Assembly: GCA_030642025.1 (NCBI GenBank)
Contig: DAOWOO010000069.1
Span: 1-7,004, forward strand
Length of the DNA stretch: 7,004 bases
Direction of reading: 5' to 3'
Source: Candidatus Zixiibacteriota bacterium
Lineage (GTDB): Bacteria > Zixibacteria > MSB-5A5 > GN15 > PGXB01
The notes beneath the pieces were generated by a model. It saw only the letters and a list, made by a program, of their open reading frames with translations. It was not told the DNA's origin and searched no databases. Position numbers and translations under genes: made by a program. Shown here piece by piece: positions 1-6,922 of this stretch; within the stretch, counting starts at the first letter, position 1; every line of letters begins with the position of its first letter.

Positions 1-1
1 G

Positions 2-799
2 GAAAAAGTATTCGAACGTCTCGCGGGGAGCCGCTCGGTCAAGGCGGTTGTATTTCGGGTTGACAGCCCCGGCGGTGACGGCATGGCCAGCGACCTGGTC
101 GCCGAAGCGATTCGAAAATGCGCCAAATGCAAACCGGTAATTGTCAGCCAGGGACAGGTGGCCGGGTCGGGAGGATACTGGATTTCGATGTACGCCGATA
201 CCATTGTCGCCGGGCCGGGCACGGTAACCGGGTCGATTGGGGTTATCGGGGGATGGATTTACGACAAGGGCTTCACCGATAAAATCGGCATGACCTACGA
301 CCTGGTCAAGCGGGGCGAGCGGGCCGATATATGGAACGGTGTCACTCTTCCGTTTCTGGGGATTACCATCCCGGGGAGAAACCTGACCGATGCCGAACGA
401 GGCCGGGTTGAGGAGATTATCAGGAAGTACTATGATATATTTGTAAAAAAGGTCGCCGAGGGACGCGGCATGACTGAGGAGGAAATCAGGAAAATCGCCG
501 AGGGGCATTTTTATTCTGGGCTCGACGGCAAAGAAATCGGGCTGGTCGATGAAATTGGCGGTCTGATGACCGCCATTGCTATTGCGCAGGAAAAAGCCGG
601 GCTGAAACCTGATGATGAAATTGAGATTATCGAAATTCCAAAATACAAAGGGCTTTTCAAACTACCGCTTCCTAAGTCGCCGTTTCCGGTGCAATTTACC
701 GACAACCCGGTATATAAGTATCTCAAGATGTACAGCGACAACCCCGGCTATCCTTTTCCGATGATGCTCCCGGGGACATACCCGGAGATGGAGGAATAG
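2..799 (+). CDS. sppA: Signal peptide peptidase SppA, C-terminal part (5' end outside window)
   Basis: SppA is a membrane-bound serine protease of family S49 that cuts up signal peptides left in the membrane after secretion. The frame is open from base 2 and gives 265 residues. An ATG at 83 lies inside the conserved core and is not the true start. Visible S49 features are DSPGGD (residues 21-26 of the fragment), the nucleophile motif GSGGYW with Ser56 (bases 167-169), the strand TVTGSIGVIGG, and the later helix region containing GRGMTEEEIRKIAEG and the GLVDEIGG motif. In the short bacterial form (B. subtilis type) the catalytic Lys sits 52 residues after the Ser, in HKDI. Here that position reads RADI, so the Lys is replaced by Ala. 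This is what the C-terminal half of the two-domain E. coli type looks like, where the Lys comes from the N-terminal half. I infer that the missing upstream part carries an N-terminal domain with the Lys. The family call is firm; the long-form call is an inference. Confidence 0.93.
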   Translation, partial: EKVFERLAGSRSVKAVVFRVDSPGGDGMASDLVAEAIRKCAKCKPVIVSQGQVAGSGGYWISMYADTIVAGPGTVTGSIGVIGGWIYDKGFTDKIGMTYDLVKRGERADIWNGVTLPFLGITIPGRNLTDAERGRVEEIIRKYYDIFVKKVAEGRGMTEEEIRKIAEGHFYSGLDGKEIGLVDEIGGLMTAIAIAQEKAGLKPDDEIEIIEIPKYKGLFKLPLPKSPFPVQFTDNPVYKYLKMYSDNPGYPFPMMLPGTYPEMEE

Positions 800-850
800 T
801 GCAACGGGTCTGAGGCCCCGCCGATCACAATAAAAGACGGAATACAATAA

Positions 851-879
851 GAACGGCGATGGTAGTCCCACCGCCGTTT
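851..879. terminator. Hairpin between convergent genes, possible bidirectional terminator
   Basis: AACGGCG (852-858) pairs with CGCCGTT (872-878). After one A/C mismatch, TGG (860-862) pairs with CCA (868-870) around a short loop, giving a GC-rich stem of about ten pairs. It lies in the 111-bp gap between the sppA stop and the peptidase stop, where a terminator serving both strands would be expected. The T-tract is short on the plus strand; on the minus strand the stem is followed by the moderately T-rich CTTATTGTATT. The stem is directly visible. Its role as a terminator is inferred from position. Confidence 0.5.
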
Positions 880-910
880 CTGTGTACTAACTATCTGTGA
901 ACAGTTTAGC

Positions 911-3900
911 TTACTGCATCGTCAGCCAGAAATCGCGGGGGTAGAGCCGATATATCGGCTGTTTGCCTTCGGTGGTCTCGATGTACTGCTCCAGCGATTC
1001 AAACTGCGGTTCCGGGCCGATTAAAAAGAAATACCCGTCATCGCTCTCGGCCATCGGCGGACCGTAGCCAATCAGCACCTGCCCGTAGGTTTTCGGCATC
1101 AGCTTCTTGAGTTCATCGTACAGGTTGTCCATCCTGCCTACTTCCACCACTTTCCTGCGGAAGGCGGCGACTTTCTCCGGGGTGTTGCCGTCGGCCAGAT
1201 CAGACGCCATCGCCCGTCCGCGCGATTCGTACCGGGAAGCCGCCCGGGAACTCCCGAATACCTGCGCCACGGCATAGCTGGTCAGGCCCGGATCATCCTC
1301 TGCATTTTCAAGCTCACTCACCACGAAGCGCATCGTCTCGGAAACATCGGGACAGCGTTCGGCATAATAGCTGGCCCGACCGCTGGCCTGGCCGATACCA
1401 TAGCCGTTACTGTAAGCCAGCCCTGCGGCCCAGGTACGCATAAACAGCCCGTGCGGTCCGCCGCCGCTGTACATTTTGCCGGAGAGTAGCTCCATGATAC
1501 TGGCGGTGCTGGTGTCATACGGCTCGGAGAATCTGGCCGAACCAATAACAACGCCGTTGTTGGTACCCTCATGCACCAGTCCGACATAAACCGGTCGGCC
1601 GGTGATTGACTCGCGGTCATTCAGCCGGGCGACAATACGCGGAGTGTCGTCGTATTTTTGTCTTACCGATTTGTGTTCACTGTCAAGCCGGGATGCAAAA
1701 TCCTTAACCTGTTCCATGGTCGCCTCGCGGTCGGCCGTGCTGGAAATCATGAACATCCGGGCATTGTCGGCTTTGCGGATCAGGCTAAGAACATGGCTAA
1801 TACTCGCGATGGCATCAGAAGGAGCCGCCATAATATCAGCTTTGGTTTGACGGCACAGGTACGCCCAGTCATCATGCAGATTGGCATCGGGAATAGCCGG
1901 AAGCGTTTCCATAAAAGCGCGCGCCACCATAATGGTATTATCTTTTGCCGTTTCAGTCATCTTCGAGGGAAGCGGTGCAAAACCGGCAACGCCGGTTTCA
2001 TCACTATTGATTAACCCTTCAAGGAATGCCACCAGCTCTTCACGGGTTTTCCCGGCGGCGTACTTATCGAGAGCGTCTATAAACAAGGCCAGCGTTTTCT
2101 GATCATCATTATTGCCGGGGTCGGTTAGCATACAGCGCAAGCGGTAGGCATGGTGTATCTGTGTCAGAAAAGTGTTGGTCGTCAAAAATAGCGGGTTGGA
2201 CTGGTACCGGTAGGCATAAGCGGGAACATCCACCCAGTCTTCTTCCGATCTCTTCATCCGGTTGCGAAGGGAGACCAGTCCCTGATCCAGGAGATCGCGC
2301 ATACGCGGAAGGTTGTCTATATGTAAATAGGGTGAATACAGTGACTTATTCATCCACTCCAGCGCATTGATTAACTCCTCGCGATTGCTTCCGGCGGCGG
2401 ATAGTACAAGTTCGACCCGCCCGGTTCGGAAACCGAAGTCAAAAGAGGCGTTCATGCGCAGGATTTCCTTACGCAGTCTTTCCTTCATTTTTTCATACGG
2501 AATTGCCTTGCCGTCTTCATAAACACCGATTTCAGTCAGGACATCCGGCAAAAACGGCACATAAACCAGGAGCGATTCAGGGACAACGTCGAGCCTGAGA
2601 GCGATGCCTACGGTCGATGATTTCATATTGTCAAACGATGATGCCACCATCGGGATTTCACCATTGAGGCTGATTATCTCATAGTTCAACTGATCATCGA
2701 GTGTTAAAGGCGGATTGTCGATAAAACCGGGAAGTTTCTGTCCGGCGGCGATGGCATCGAGTTCGGCGGTTTTTTCGTCAAACTCTTCCTTATATCTGGC
2801 GATCGCCTCCTGCTCGTCCTCGACACCGTAACGTTTTTTAAACTGCTCAATGTAGCCAAGAATACGCGCCTTTTTATCCTCGGCCATCTGTGTAACCAGC
2901 GCCGGATCAGGATAAGAACCAACCGAATACGGTTTGGCAGTTAGCAGATGTGCATAATTTATGACATCTTTCCAGATATTACTACCGCTGGCCAGCAGGC
3001 TGTCGGCATAGTCAAAAAGCTCTTTTCTAACCAGGGATTTGCGGAAACCGTCTTCCTTTTCCAGAGCGGCCACATTATTCAGCCATCCGCCGGCCGGACC
3101 ACGGCGAAAACCGAACATCGGCGGCGAATTGAGATAATCATCGGTACTCTTGCGGTTCCGGATCAGAAGACTGAGCGCCTCGCGGTCGAAGTCGGCCAGT
3201 TCGTCTGAACCATCGGCATAATCATAGACTCTTTGGATCTCGTCGATTATCATCGACCGCACACTGTCAATCATGGTTTCCGTAATATTGGTATTATCGA
3301 GACCCTCCATACCGATAATAAGCGGATAGCCCTGATAATCTGGTGTCCACGACCAGACTTCATTGCCGCCCAGGTCGATTTTGCGCGTCTCGGAATTTAT
3401 GAAAAGGTTATAAAGGACCGATGTCTGGCTGTTGACAAAGGCCGACAGGAACAGATCACGCATCATATACTGTCGGGAATTCAGATCCAGATCGGCCGGC
3501 CAGCCGAATAGCATCTTGCCCCGATCCTGCTCGTTTTCGCTCGGGTAGGCAACCAATTGACCGGCGCCCAGGGGCGCCGGTTTCGGTTCCGGGAGAGGGT
3601 AGCTGTCAATGCCGATGAAGTCCGATTTGGTCGGCGTCTCCTGGCAGTTTTCAAGGATTATGCCAAGACGCTCCAGAAATGTGTCGATCGGGATATTGTC
3701 GGGGATGGAAACAATAATTCCCATATTGGCCAGATGATATGTTTCTTTGTGGAATTTCCAGAGATCCTCGGGAGTCAGCTTGCGAAGAGCCGCCGGTATC
3801 CCGCCGGAAATATTCGATAAGGGATGGTCGTCACCGTACATCATGTGCGACAGGGCCGAGAAATAATGGTACCACGGTTTTTCAAAGGCGCTGACCATTT

Positions 3901-4477
3901 CGGTGTAAACCGTGCCTTTTTCCTCAAGAGACAGTTTGCCGGTTTGCGGATCCTTGTTCACACCGATATGGCATACCTCGCGGCGGATTTCCTCATCTGT
4001 AAAATCCGGGTTCAGAAAGGCCATCAATTTGGCTTCGAGAATGTCATAAAACGACTCACCGCCGGCAATGGTATTGAAATGATAGCAGGTGCGCACCTGG
4101 GCGGTGAAGGCGGTGCTGTTGCCAAGTGACATATCCTCCAACGCCGAGACAAACCGTCCCCGGTTGCCCTTGCCAAGAAGAAGGTGTTCACAGGTATGGG
4201 ATTCGCCTTTATCCGATCCCGGCGGGGTCTTTATCCAGAAAAAACCCTGGGGGACCGACTGAATCTGCATCAGGTCAACTATAAACCCGTACTTATCCGA
4301 AATAAACCGCGCCCCCATGGGCTTGTCGGCGCCGTCCAGATAAACGACTCTGGCCGTAAAACCATGGATTTTCTGCCCATCCTGAAGCGTTTCCAGAATT
4401 GTGTCAGCGGCGACAAATGAAGCCGCCAGAATCAGTGCCGCGGCGATCAATACGATTGAAGACAGCCTTTTTAACAT
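911..4477 (-). CDS. Exported M16C zinc metallopeptidase (PreP/falcilysin-like)
   Basis: This 1188-residue protein is a single-chain M16 peptidase. M16C enzymes enclose peptides in a chamber made of two halves and degrade short unstructured peptides such as cleaved targeting sequences. Residues 1-24 form a Sec signal peptide (basic MLKR start, hydrophobic core, VAA before a predicted cut at A24/D25) with no lipobox Cys, so a soluble periplasmic or secreted enzyme is likely. The inverted zinc motif HTCEH is at residues 94-98 (bases 4184-4198), with His94, Glu97 and His98 intact. The third ligand is probably Glu167 in REVCH, which matches the EGWH block of PreP. Further M16C-like blocks are NSTAFT...RTCYHF (120-134), SGGIPAALRKLTPEDLWKFH (224-243) and TYHLANMGI. 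The C-terminal half has an SGGGPHGLF stretch (1004-1012) and an R-T...GLAYS segment (1014-1023), resembling the substrate-binding Arg/Tyr motif. PreP-type proteins are usually near 1000 residues, so this one is long. The ATG has AAGGA ten bases upstream, and a sigma70-like promoter precedes it. It converges on sppA. The family call is strong; the physiological substrate is unknown. Confidence 0.92.
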   Translation of the reverse strand: MLKRLSSIVLIAAALILAASFVAADTILETLQDGQKIHGFTARVVYLDGADKPMGARFISDKYGFIVDLMQIQSVPQGFFWIKTPPGSDKGESHTCEHLLLGKGNRGRFVSALEDMSLGNSTAFTAQVRTCYHFNTIAGGESFYDILEAKLMAFLNPDFTDEEIRREVCHIGVNKDPQTGKLSLEEKGTVYTEMVSAFEKPWYHYFSALSHMMYGDDHPLSNISGGIPAALRKLTPEDLWKFHKETYHLANMGIIVSIPDNIPIDTFLERLGIILENCQETPTKSDFIGIDSYPLPEPKPAPLGAGQLVAYPSENEQDRGKMLFGWPADLDLNSRQYMMRDLFLSAFVNSQTSVLYNLFINSETRKIDLGGNEVWSWTPDYQGYPLIIGMEGLDNTNITETMIDSVRSMIIDEIQRVYDYADGSDELADFDREALSLLIRNRKSTDDYLNSPPMFGFRRGPAGGWLNNVAALEKEDGFRKSLVRKELFDYADSLLASGSNIWKDVINYAHLLTAKPYSVGSYPDPALVTQMAEDKKARILGYIEQFKKRYGVEDEQEAIARYKEEFDEKTAELDAIAAGQKLPGFIDNPPLTLDDQLNYEIISLNGEIPMVASSFDNMKSSTVGIALRLDVVPESLLVYVPFLPDVLTEIGVYEDGKAIPYEKMKERLRKEILRMNASFDFGFRTGRVELVLSAAGSNREELINALEWMNKSLYSPYLHIDNLPRMRDLLDQGLVSLRNRMKRSEEDWVDVPAYAYRYQSNPLFLTTNTFLTQIHHAYRLRCMLTDPGNNDDQKTLALFIDALDKYAAGKTREELVAFLEGLINSDETGVAGFAPLPSKMTETAKDNTIMVARAFMETLPAIPDANLHDDWAYLCRQTKADIMAAPSDAIASISHVLSLIRKADNARMFMISSTADREATMEQVKDFASRLDSEHKSVRQKYDDTPRIVARLNDRESITGRPVYVGLVHEGTNNGVVIGSARFSEPYDTSTASIMELLSGKMYSGGGPHGLFMRTWAAGLAYSNGYGIGQASGRASYYAERCPDVSETMRFVVSELENAEDDPGLTSYAVAQVFGSSRAASRYESRGRAMASDLADGNTPEKVAAFRRKVVEVGRMDNLYDELKKLMPKTYGQVLIGYGPPMAESDDGYFFLIGPEPQFESLEQYIETTEGKQPIYRLYPRDFWLTMQ

Positions 4478-4547
4478 CAGCTTTACATCCTTCCCGGCGT
4501 CTATGCCTGATTATTATTGCTTGACTGCATATACGAAATAATAGCGA

Positions 4548-4575
4548 AATGTATGCATGTTTGCCTTTTTGTCAA
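4548..4575 (-). promoter_or_regulatory. Sigma70-type promoter for the M16C peptidase gene
   Basis: On the minus strand a perfect TTGACA -35 box (4570-4575) is followed after 16 bases by TACATT (4548-4553; four of six matches to TATAAT). Transcription would start near 4541, leaving a leader of about 64 bases before the ATG at 4477, with an AAGGA ribosome binding site at 4488-4492. The gap to the upstream aminomutase gene is 136 bp, so a separate promoter is reasonable. Two CGAAAT copies (4534-4539 and 4545-4550 on plus) lie one helical turn apart around the inferred start, but I cannot assign a regulator. Confidence 0.55.
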
Positions 4576-4577
4576 CA

Positions 4578-4603
4578 GGGGCGGGCAGGGTATGAGGGCG
4601 GGG
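4578..4603 (+). other. Putative G-quadruplex motif upstream of the peptidase promoter
   Basis: The plus strand has five runs of three or four G at 4578-4581, 4583-4585, 4588-4590, 4596-4598 and 4600-4603. They are separated by loops of 1, 2, 5 and 1 bases, which satisfies the usual four-tract quadruplex pattern with a spare tract. It sits just upstream of the -35 box of the peptidase promoter and only 10 bp beyond the aminomutase stop codon. Both flanking genes read the minus strand, so the G-rich strand is the template. The pattern is directly visible. Whether it folds or regulates anything is unknown. Confidence 0.5.
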
Positions 4604-4613
4604 AGGTTATTTT

Positions 4614-6395
4614 TTAGTAGTAGTACCATATAGTTAGATAGTCATCTGCCTTTTCACCTATTTTCTCCAGCCTGTTAAGGTAAGGAAGAATCGGGACATC
4701 GAATCCAACATAGGTGTCAAACACGGCGGCATTCGGCTCCCAGGGATAGAATTCATAAACACGGGAACCGTCCGGCAGAATTGATATCAGGTCGCGATGT
4801 TGTAATGCTCGAAGATAATTTTTACCCAGGCCGGGCACATTGTACACCGCTTCATCGGTCCGGCTTAAACCCGGCAACAGACGGGCTTCCTCGTTGATTT
4901 CCTGAAGAATACGGGCAATCGGGACGATATAATCGGCGGTTTCGCTTTTCCCCTTGCAATTGAACATATAGTATGGCTCAATGCCGACTTTGCGAAGTGT
5001 CTTGCGGAGCAGGGCGGACTCAAACCGGCGGGACGTGTAAAATGTAAATACCTGCTGATTGTAAACAGGGATAACGGCATCACGTAATTTTCGCACCGCC
5101 GCCGCCATTTCGGGAGTCACTTCATATGGATGCTCGACATGGGTAACCAATGAAATATCGCGGCGGCCCGGCTTTATGTATTTTTTTAGAATTGAAATCA
5201 GTTCATCGGTGATACGCATCGGTACGGTCACCGGGGTTCGCGTTCCAAATCGGATATGCTCAATTGATTTAACCCTGGCTACTCGTTCAAGAATGCCGTT
5301 TATGGTTCTGTTGTTCAATGCAAACGGGTCGCCTCCCGTTATCAGAAGCTCGTGTATGGCCGGGTGATCGGCAATCCACTTTATCGCCTTATTGAGTTTC
5401 TTCGATGGAGCCAATGCCTGCGGCGCCATGGCGCTTTCGATTTCCCAGTTGCGCTGGCAGTACACACATATTTGCGGACAGGTATTGTAAGGTTTTAAGA
5501 TGGCGATAGCAGGATAGCGGCGGGTTACCAGATCAATCGGCGAGGTTTCACGCTCAAGCATGAAATCAAAGGTGTAATCACGATTACCCCGGTTGGCCGA
5601 CATAATTTCGACATAATTGGCCGGTGGAAATACCTGGGCGCGGATAGCCCGGTCACCGCGGCGGGAATTGTTGTCCATCAGGGACAGGTAGTAAGGTGTA
5701 ACTCCGAAGGGAAGCTTCGCCTTGCATGCTCCGGCAATGTTCTTTTTTTCCTCTTTAGTTAACGGTACCAGTTTTTCCAGAAGCTTGGGATTCTTTACAA
5801 CCTTTTTAACCTGCCAGCGCCAGTCATTCCAGTTTTCCTCGGTCCCGCCCAGGACCGAAAGAATTCTGACTTTATTTCTATTGCGGCGTTCCTGTACTTT
5901 GGGCTGGAGACCATGGGCATAGCAAGCCATCTTTTTTTGAGCGTCGTCCCATATTCGGTCGAGTTGCCGTGACCTGTTTCTGGCCGCTTCACGGGGAGAG
6001 TGCGATTTGCGTATGCGAAAATCCGTCGGCGAAACTCCCGGGCCGCGCCCCTGGAGTCCCATTATCATATGAGTAAGTTCAGCATAGAAACCGGGCTGAA
6101 GATCGGGACGCCTCCTGCCATGGGCCAGATCATAAATAGCCTTGGTTACGCTGAATGCGGCCAGTTTGTCGGACTTACGGGTCAGAATGGTTCTGAAGGC
6201 ACGCACGCAGTCTCGGACTCGGACGATATTATGCACGGGCGGTTCAAAATCGCCCGACATAAGATCGAATTGATACCGAGTGGCTCGTCGAAACAGGCGC
6301 TCGCGGACGACTTCGAGATTTCTCGATGATGCGGCAATACGGAAAATCGAATCGCCCTCTTTCAAGAGCCTTTTCAATGTGTACTTCATTTTCAT
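4614..6395 (-). CDS. KamA-family radical SAM/PLP 2,3-aminomutase, glutamate-type substrate residues
   Basis: Enzymes of this family move the alpha-amino group of an amino acid to the beta carbon, using a 4Fe-4S cluster, S-adenosylmethionine and PLP. From the ATG at 6395 the protein has 593 residues. Residues 1 to about 185 are a basic, Arg-rich extension that I do not recognise. The aminomutase core begins near WNDWRWQ (189-195). It contains RYP (PLP phosphate region), the cluster motif CPQICVYC with Cys306, Cys310 and Cys313, TGGDPF (353-358), FGTRTPVTVP (383-392) and PGLGK with the PLP Lys525. Arg315 matches the Arg that binds the substrate carboxylate in lysine 2,3-aminomutase. The two lysine-binding Asp residues of that enzyme (Asp293, Asp330) are Lys481 and Asn519 here, the pair reported for glutamate 2,3-aminomutase. 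RYPDR is altered to RYPAI. The frame stays open to an ATG at 6593 (659 residues, 34-bp overlap with the smr-like gene, GGAG six bases upstream). I prefer 6395 because AAGG lies eight bases upstream, a near-consensus promoter lies at 6465-6493, and third-position GC falls before it. Family is certain, glutamate substrate probable, start moderately sure. Confidence 0.9.
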   Translation of the reverse strand: MKMKYTLKRLLKEGDSIFRIAASSRNLEVVRERLFRRATRYQFDLMSGDFEPPVHNIVRVRDCVRAFRTILTRKSDKLAAFSVTKAIYDLAHGRRRPDLQPGFYAELTHMIMGLQGRGPGVSPTDFRIRKSHSPREAARNRSRQLDRIWDDAQKKMACYAHGLQPKVQERRNRNKVRILSVLGGTEENWNDWRWQVKKVVKNPKLLEKLVPLTKEEKKNIAGACKAKLPFGVTPYYLSLMDNNSRRGDRAIRAQVFPPANYVEIMSANRGNRDYTFDFMLERETSPIDLVTRRYPAIAILKPYNTCPQICVYCQRNWEIESAMAPQALAPSKKLNKAIKWIADHPAIHELLITGGDPFALNNRTINGILERVARVKSIEHIRFGTRTPVTVPMRITDELISILKKYIKPGRRDISLVTHVEHPYEVTPEMAAAVRKLRDAVIPVYNQQVFTFYTSRRFESALLRKTLRKVGIEPYYMFNCKGKSETADYIVPIARILQEINEEARLLPGLSRTDEAVYNVPGLGKNYLRALQHRDLISILPDGSRVYEFYPWEPNAAVFDTYVGFDVPILPYLNRLEKIGEKADDYLTIWYYY

Positions 6396-6464
6396 TTTTC
6401 GCGCCTTATCAAATCCCCGGAAGTGATAATGAAACCGACCATGTTTGCCAAAGGAAGCAATAGT

Positions 6465-6493
6465 ATTATATATAAATCTCAAACGATATGCAA
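6465..6493 (-). promoter_or_regulatory. Sigma70-type promoter for the aminomutase gene
   Basis: On the minus strand TTGCAT (6488-6493; four of six matches to the -35 consensus) is followed after exactly 17 bases by a perfect TATAAT (6465-6470). The surrounding 30 bases are markedly AT-rich compared with the neighbouring genes. Transcription would start near 6458, giving a leader of about 63 bases ahead of the ATG at 6395. The promoter lies in the 164-bp interval after the smr-like stop codon and inside the frame that runs up to 6593. It therefore supports the downstream start and independent expression of the aminomutase. Confidence 0.6.
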
Positions 6494-6559
6494 GCCGCCG
6501 CTCATCTTGTTGCCGGACAGGGGGTTGTGATGTCCTGTTTAATTGTGTTCGGATCGGGA

Positions 6560-6838
6560 TTATTTCATAAGATCGACCAGCGTTGCTCCCCATGAAGAAC
6601 TCCCGGCATCCAGCCGGAATGATGCGACTTTCGGATGCTTTTCGAGGATTGAATGAACAACGCGCCTTAGAGTGCCGGTACCTTTACCATGAATAATCCG
6701 TATCTGAGTAATGCCGCAGTGAAGGCAGGCGTCTATATAGTCGGGGATTAATTCTTTGACCTCTTTGGGATTGAAAGTATGCAGGTCAAGAATACCGTCG
6801 ATGGGGAATTCCATACTATCGGTGTTACCATTATTCAT
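6560..6838 (-). CDS. Stand-alone Smr-domain protein
   Basis: This 92-residue protein is almost entirely an Smr domain, the fold found at the C terminus of MutS2 and as small free-standing proteins. Smr domains bind nucleic acids, and several act as endonucleases on branched DNA or on RNA. Visible motifs are LDLHT at residues 17-21 (usually LDLHG, so Thr replaces Gly), IIHGKGTGTLR at 48-58, which is the hallmark loop, and WGATLVDL at 83-90, matching the closing G-x-T-V/L-V segment. There is no MutS ATPase or other partner domain. The ATG at 6838 has no strong ribosome binding site; Met9 at 6814 is an alternative that would keep the whole domain. The gene follows the response-regulator gene in the same direction after an 84-bp gap. 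The domain assignment is firm. Cellular role and nuclease activity are not established by the sequence. Confidence 0.9.
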   Translation of the reverse strand: MNNGNTDSMEFPIDGILDLHTFNPKEVKELIPDYIDACLHCGITQIRIIHGKGTGTLRRVVHSILEKHPKVASFRLDAGSSSWGATLVDLMK

Positions 6839-6861
6839 GCCGATAAATTAATCCGATCATA

Positions 6862-6906
6862 GGTAAAATAGCAATAATATTGTTGGTAAAATGCCTGATA
6901 ATATTG
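6862..6906. repeat. Pair of AT-rich direct repeats upstream of the smr-like gene
   Basis: Two imperfect copies lie head to tail: GGTAAAAT-AGCA-ATAATATTG (6862-6882) and GGTAAAAT-GCCTG-ATAATATTG (6885-6906). The outer 8 and 9 bases are identical; only the middle 4 or 5 bases differ. Their starts are 23 bp apart, about two helical turns. They occupy most of the 84-bp gap between the response-regulator stop and the smr-like start, so an operator is possible, but no regulator can be named. I see no convincing promoter in this gap. Confidence 0.5.
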
Positions 6907-6922
6907 ATTTTGGAATGACAGT

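Noticed and set aside
2948..4420. Several plus-strand open frames of 78-101 codons opposite the M16 peptidase gene
   Set aside because: They lie antisense within a clearly conserved peptidase frame, overlap its motifs and have no recognisable protein features; they are frame shadows.
4534..4550. Two CGAAAT copies at an 11-bp period near the peptidase transcription start, as an operator
   Set aside because: The units are too short to separate from chance; noted only in the promoter entry.
6000..6329. Plus-strand open frame of 109 codons
   Set aside because: It lies opposite the aminomutase N-terminal region, with no family resemblance and no clear ribosome binding site.
4614..6395. Annotation as classical lysine 2,3-aminomutase (AblA/KamA) or the EF-P modifying EpmB
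   Set aside because: The Asp pair that binds the lysine side chain is absent, the chain is much longer, and no beta-lysine acetyltransferase, elongation factor P or EpmA gene is nearby.
6515..6535. Inverted repeat GGACA...TGTCC after the smr-like gene, as a terminator
   Set aside because: The stem is only 5 bp with an 11-base loop and no T-run follows on the minus strand.
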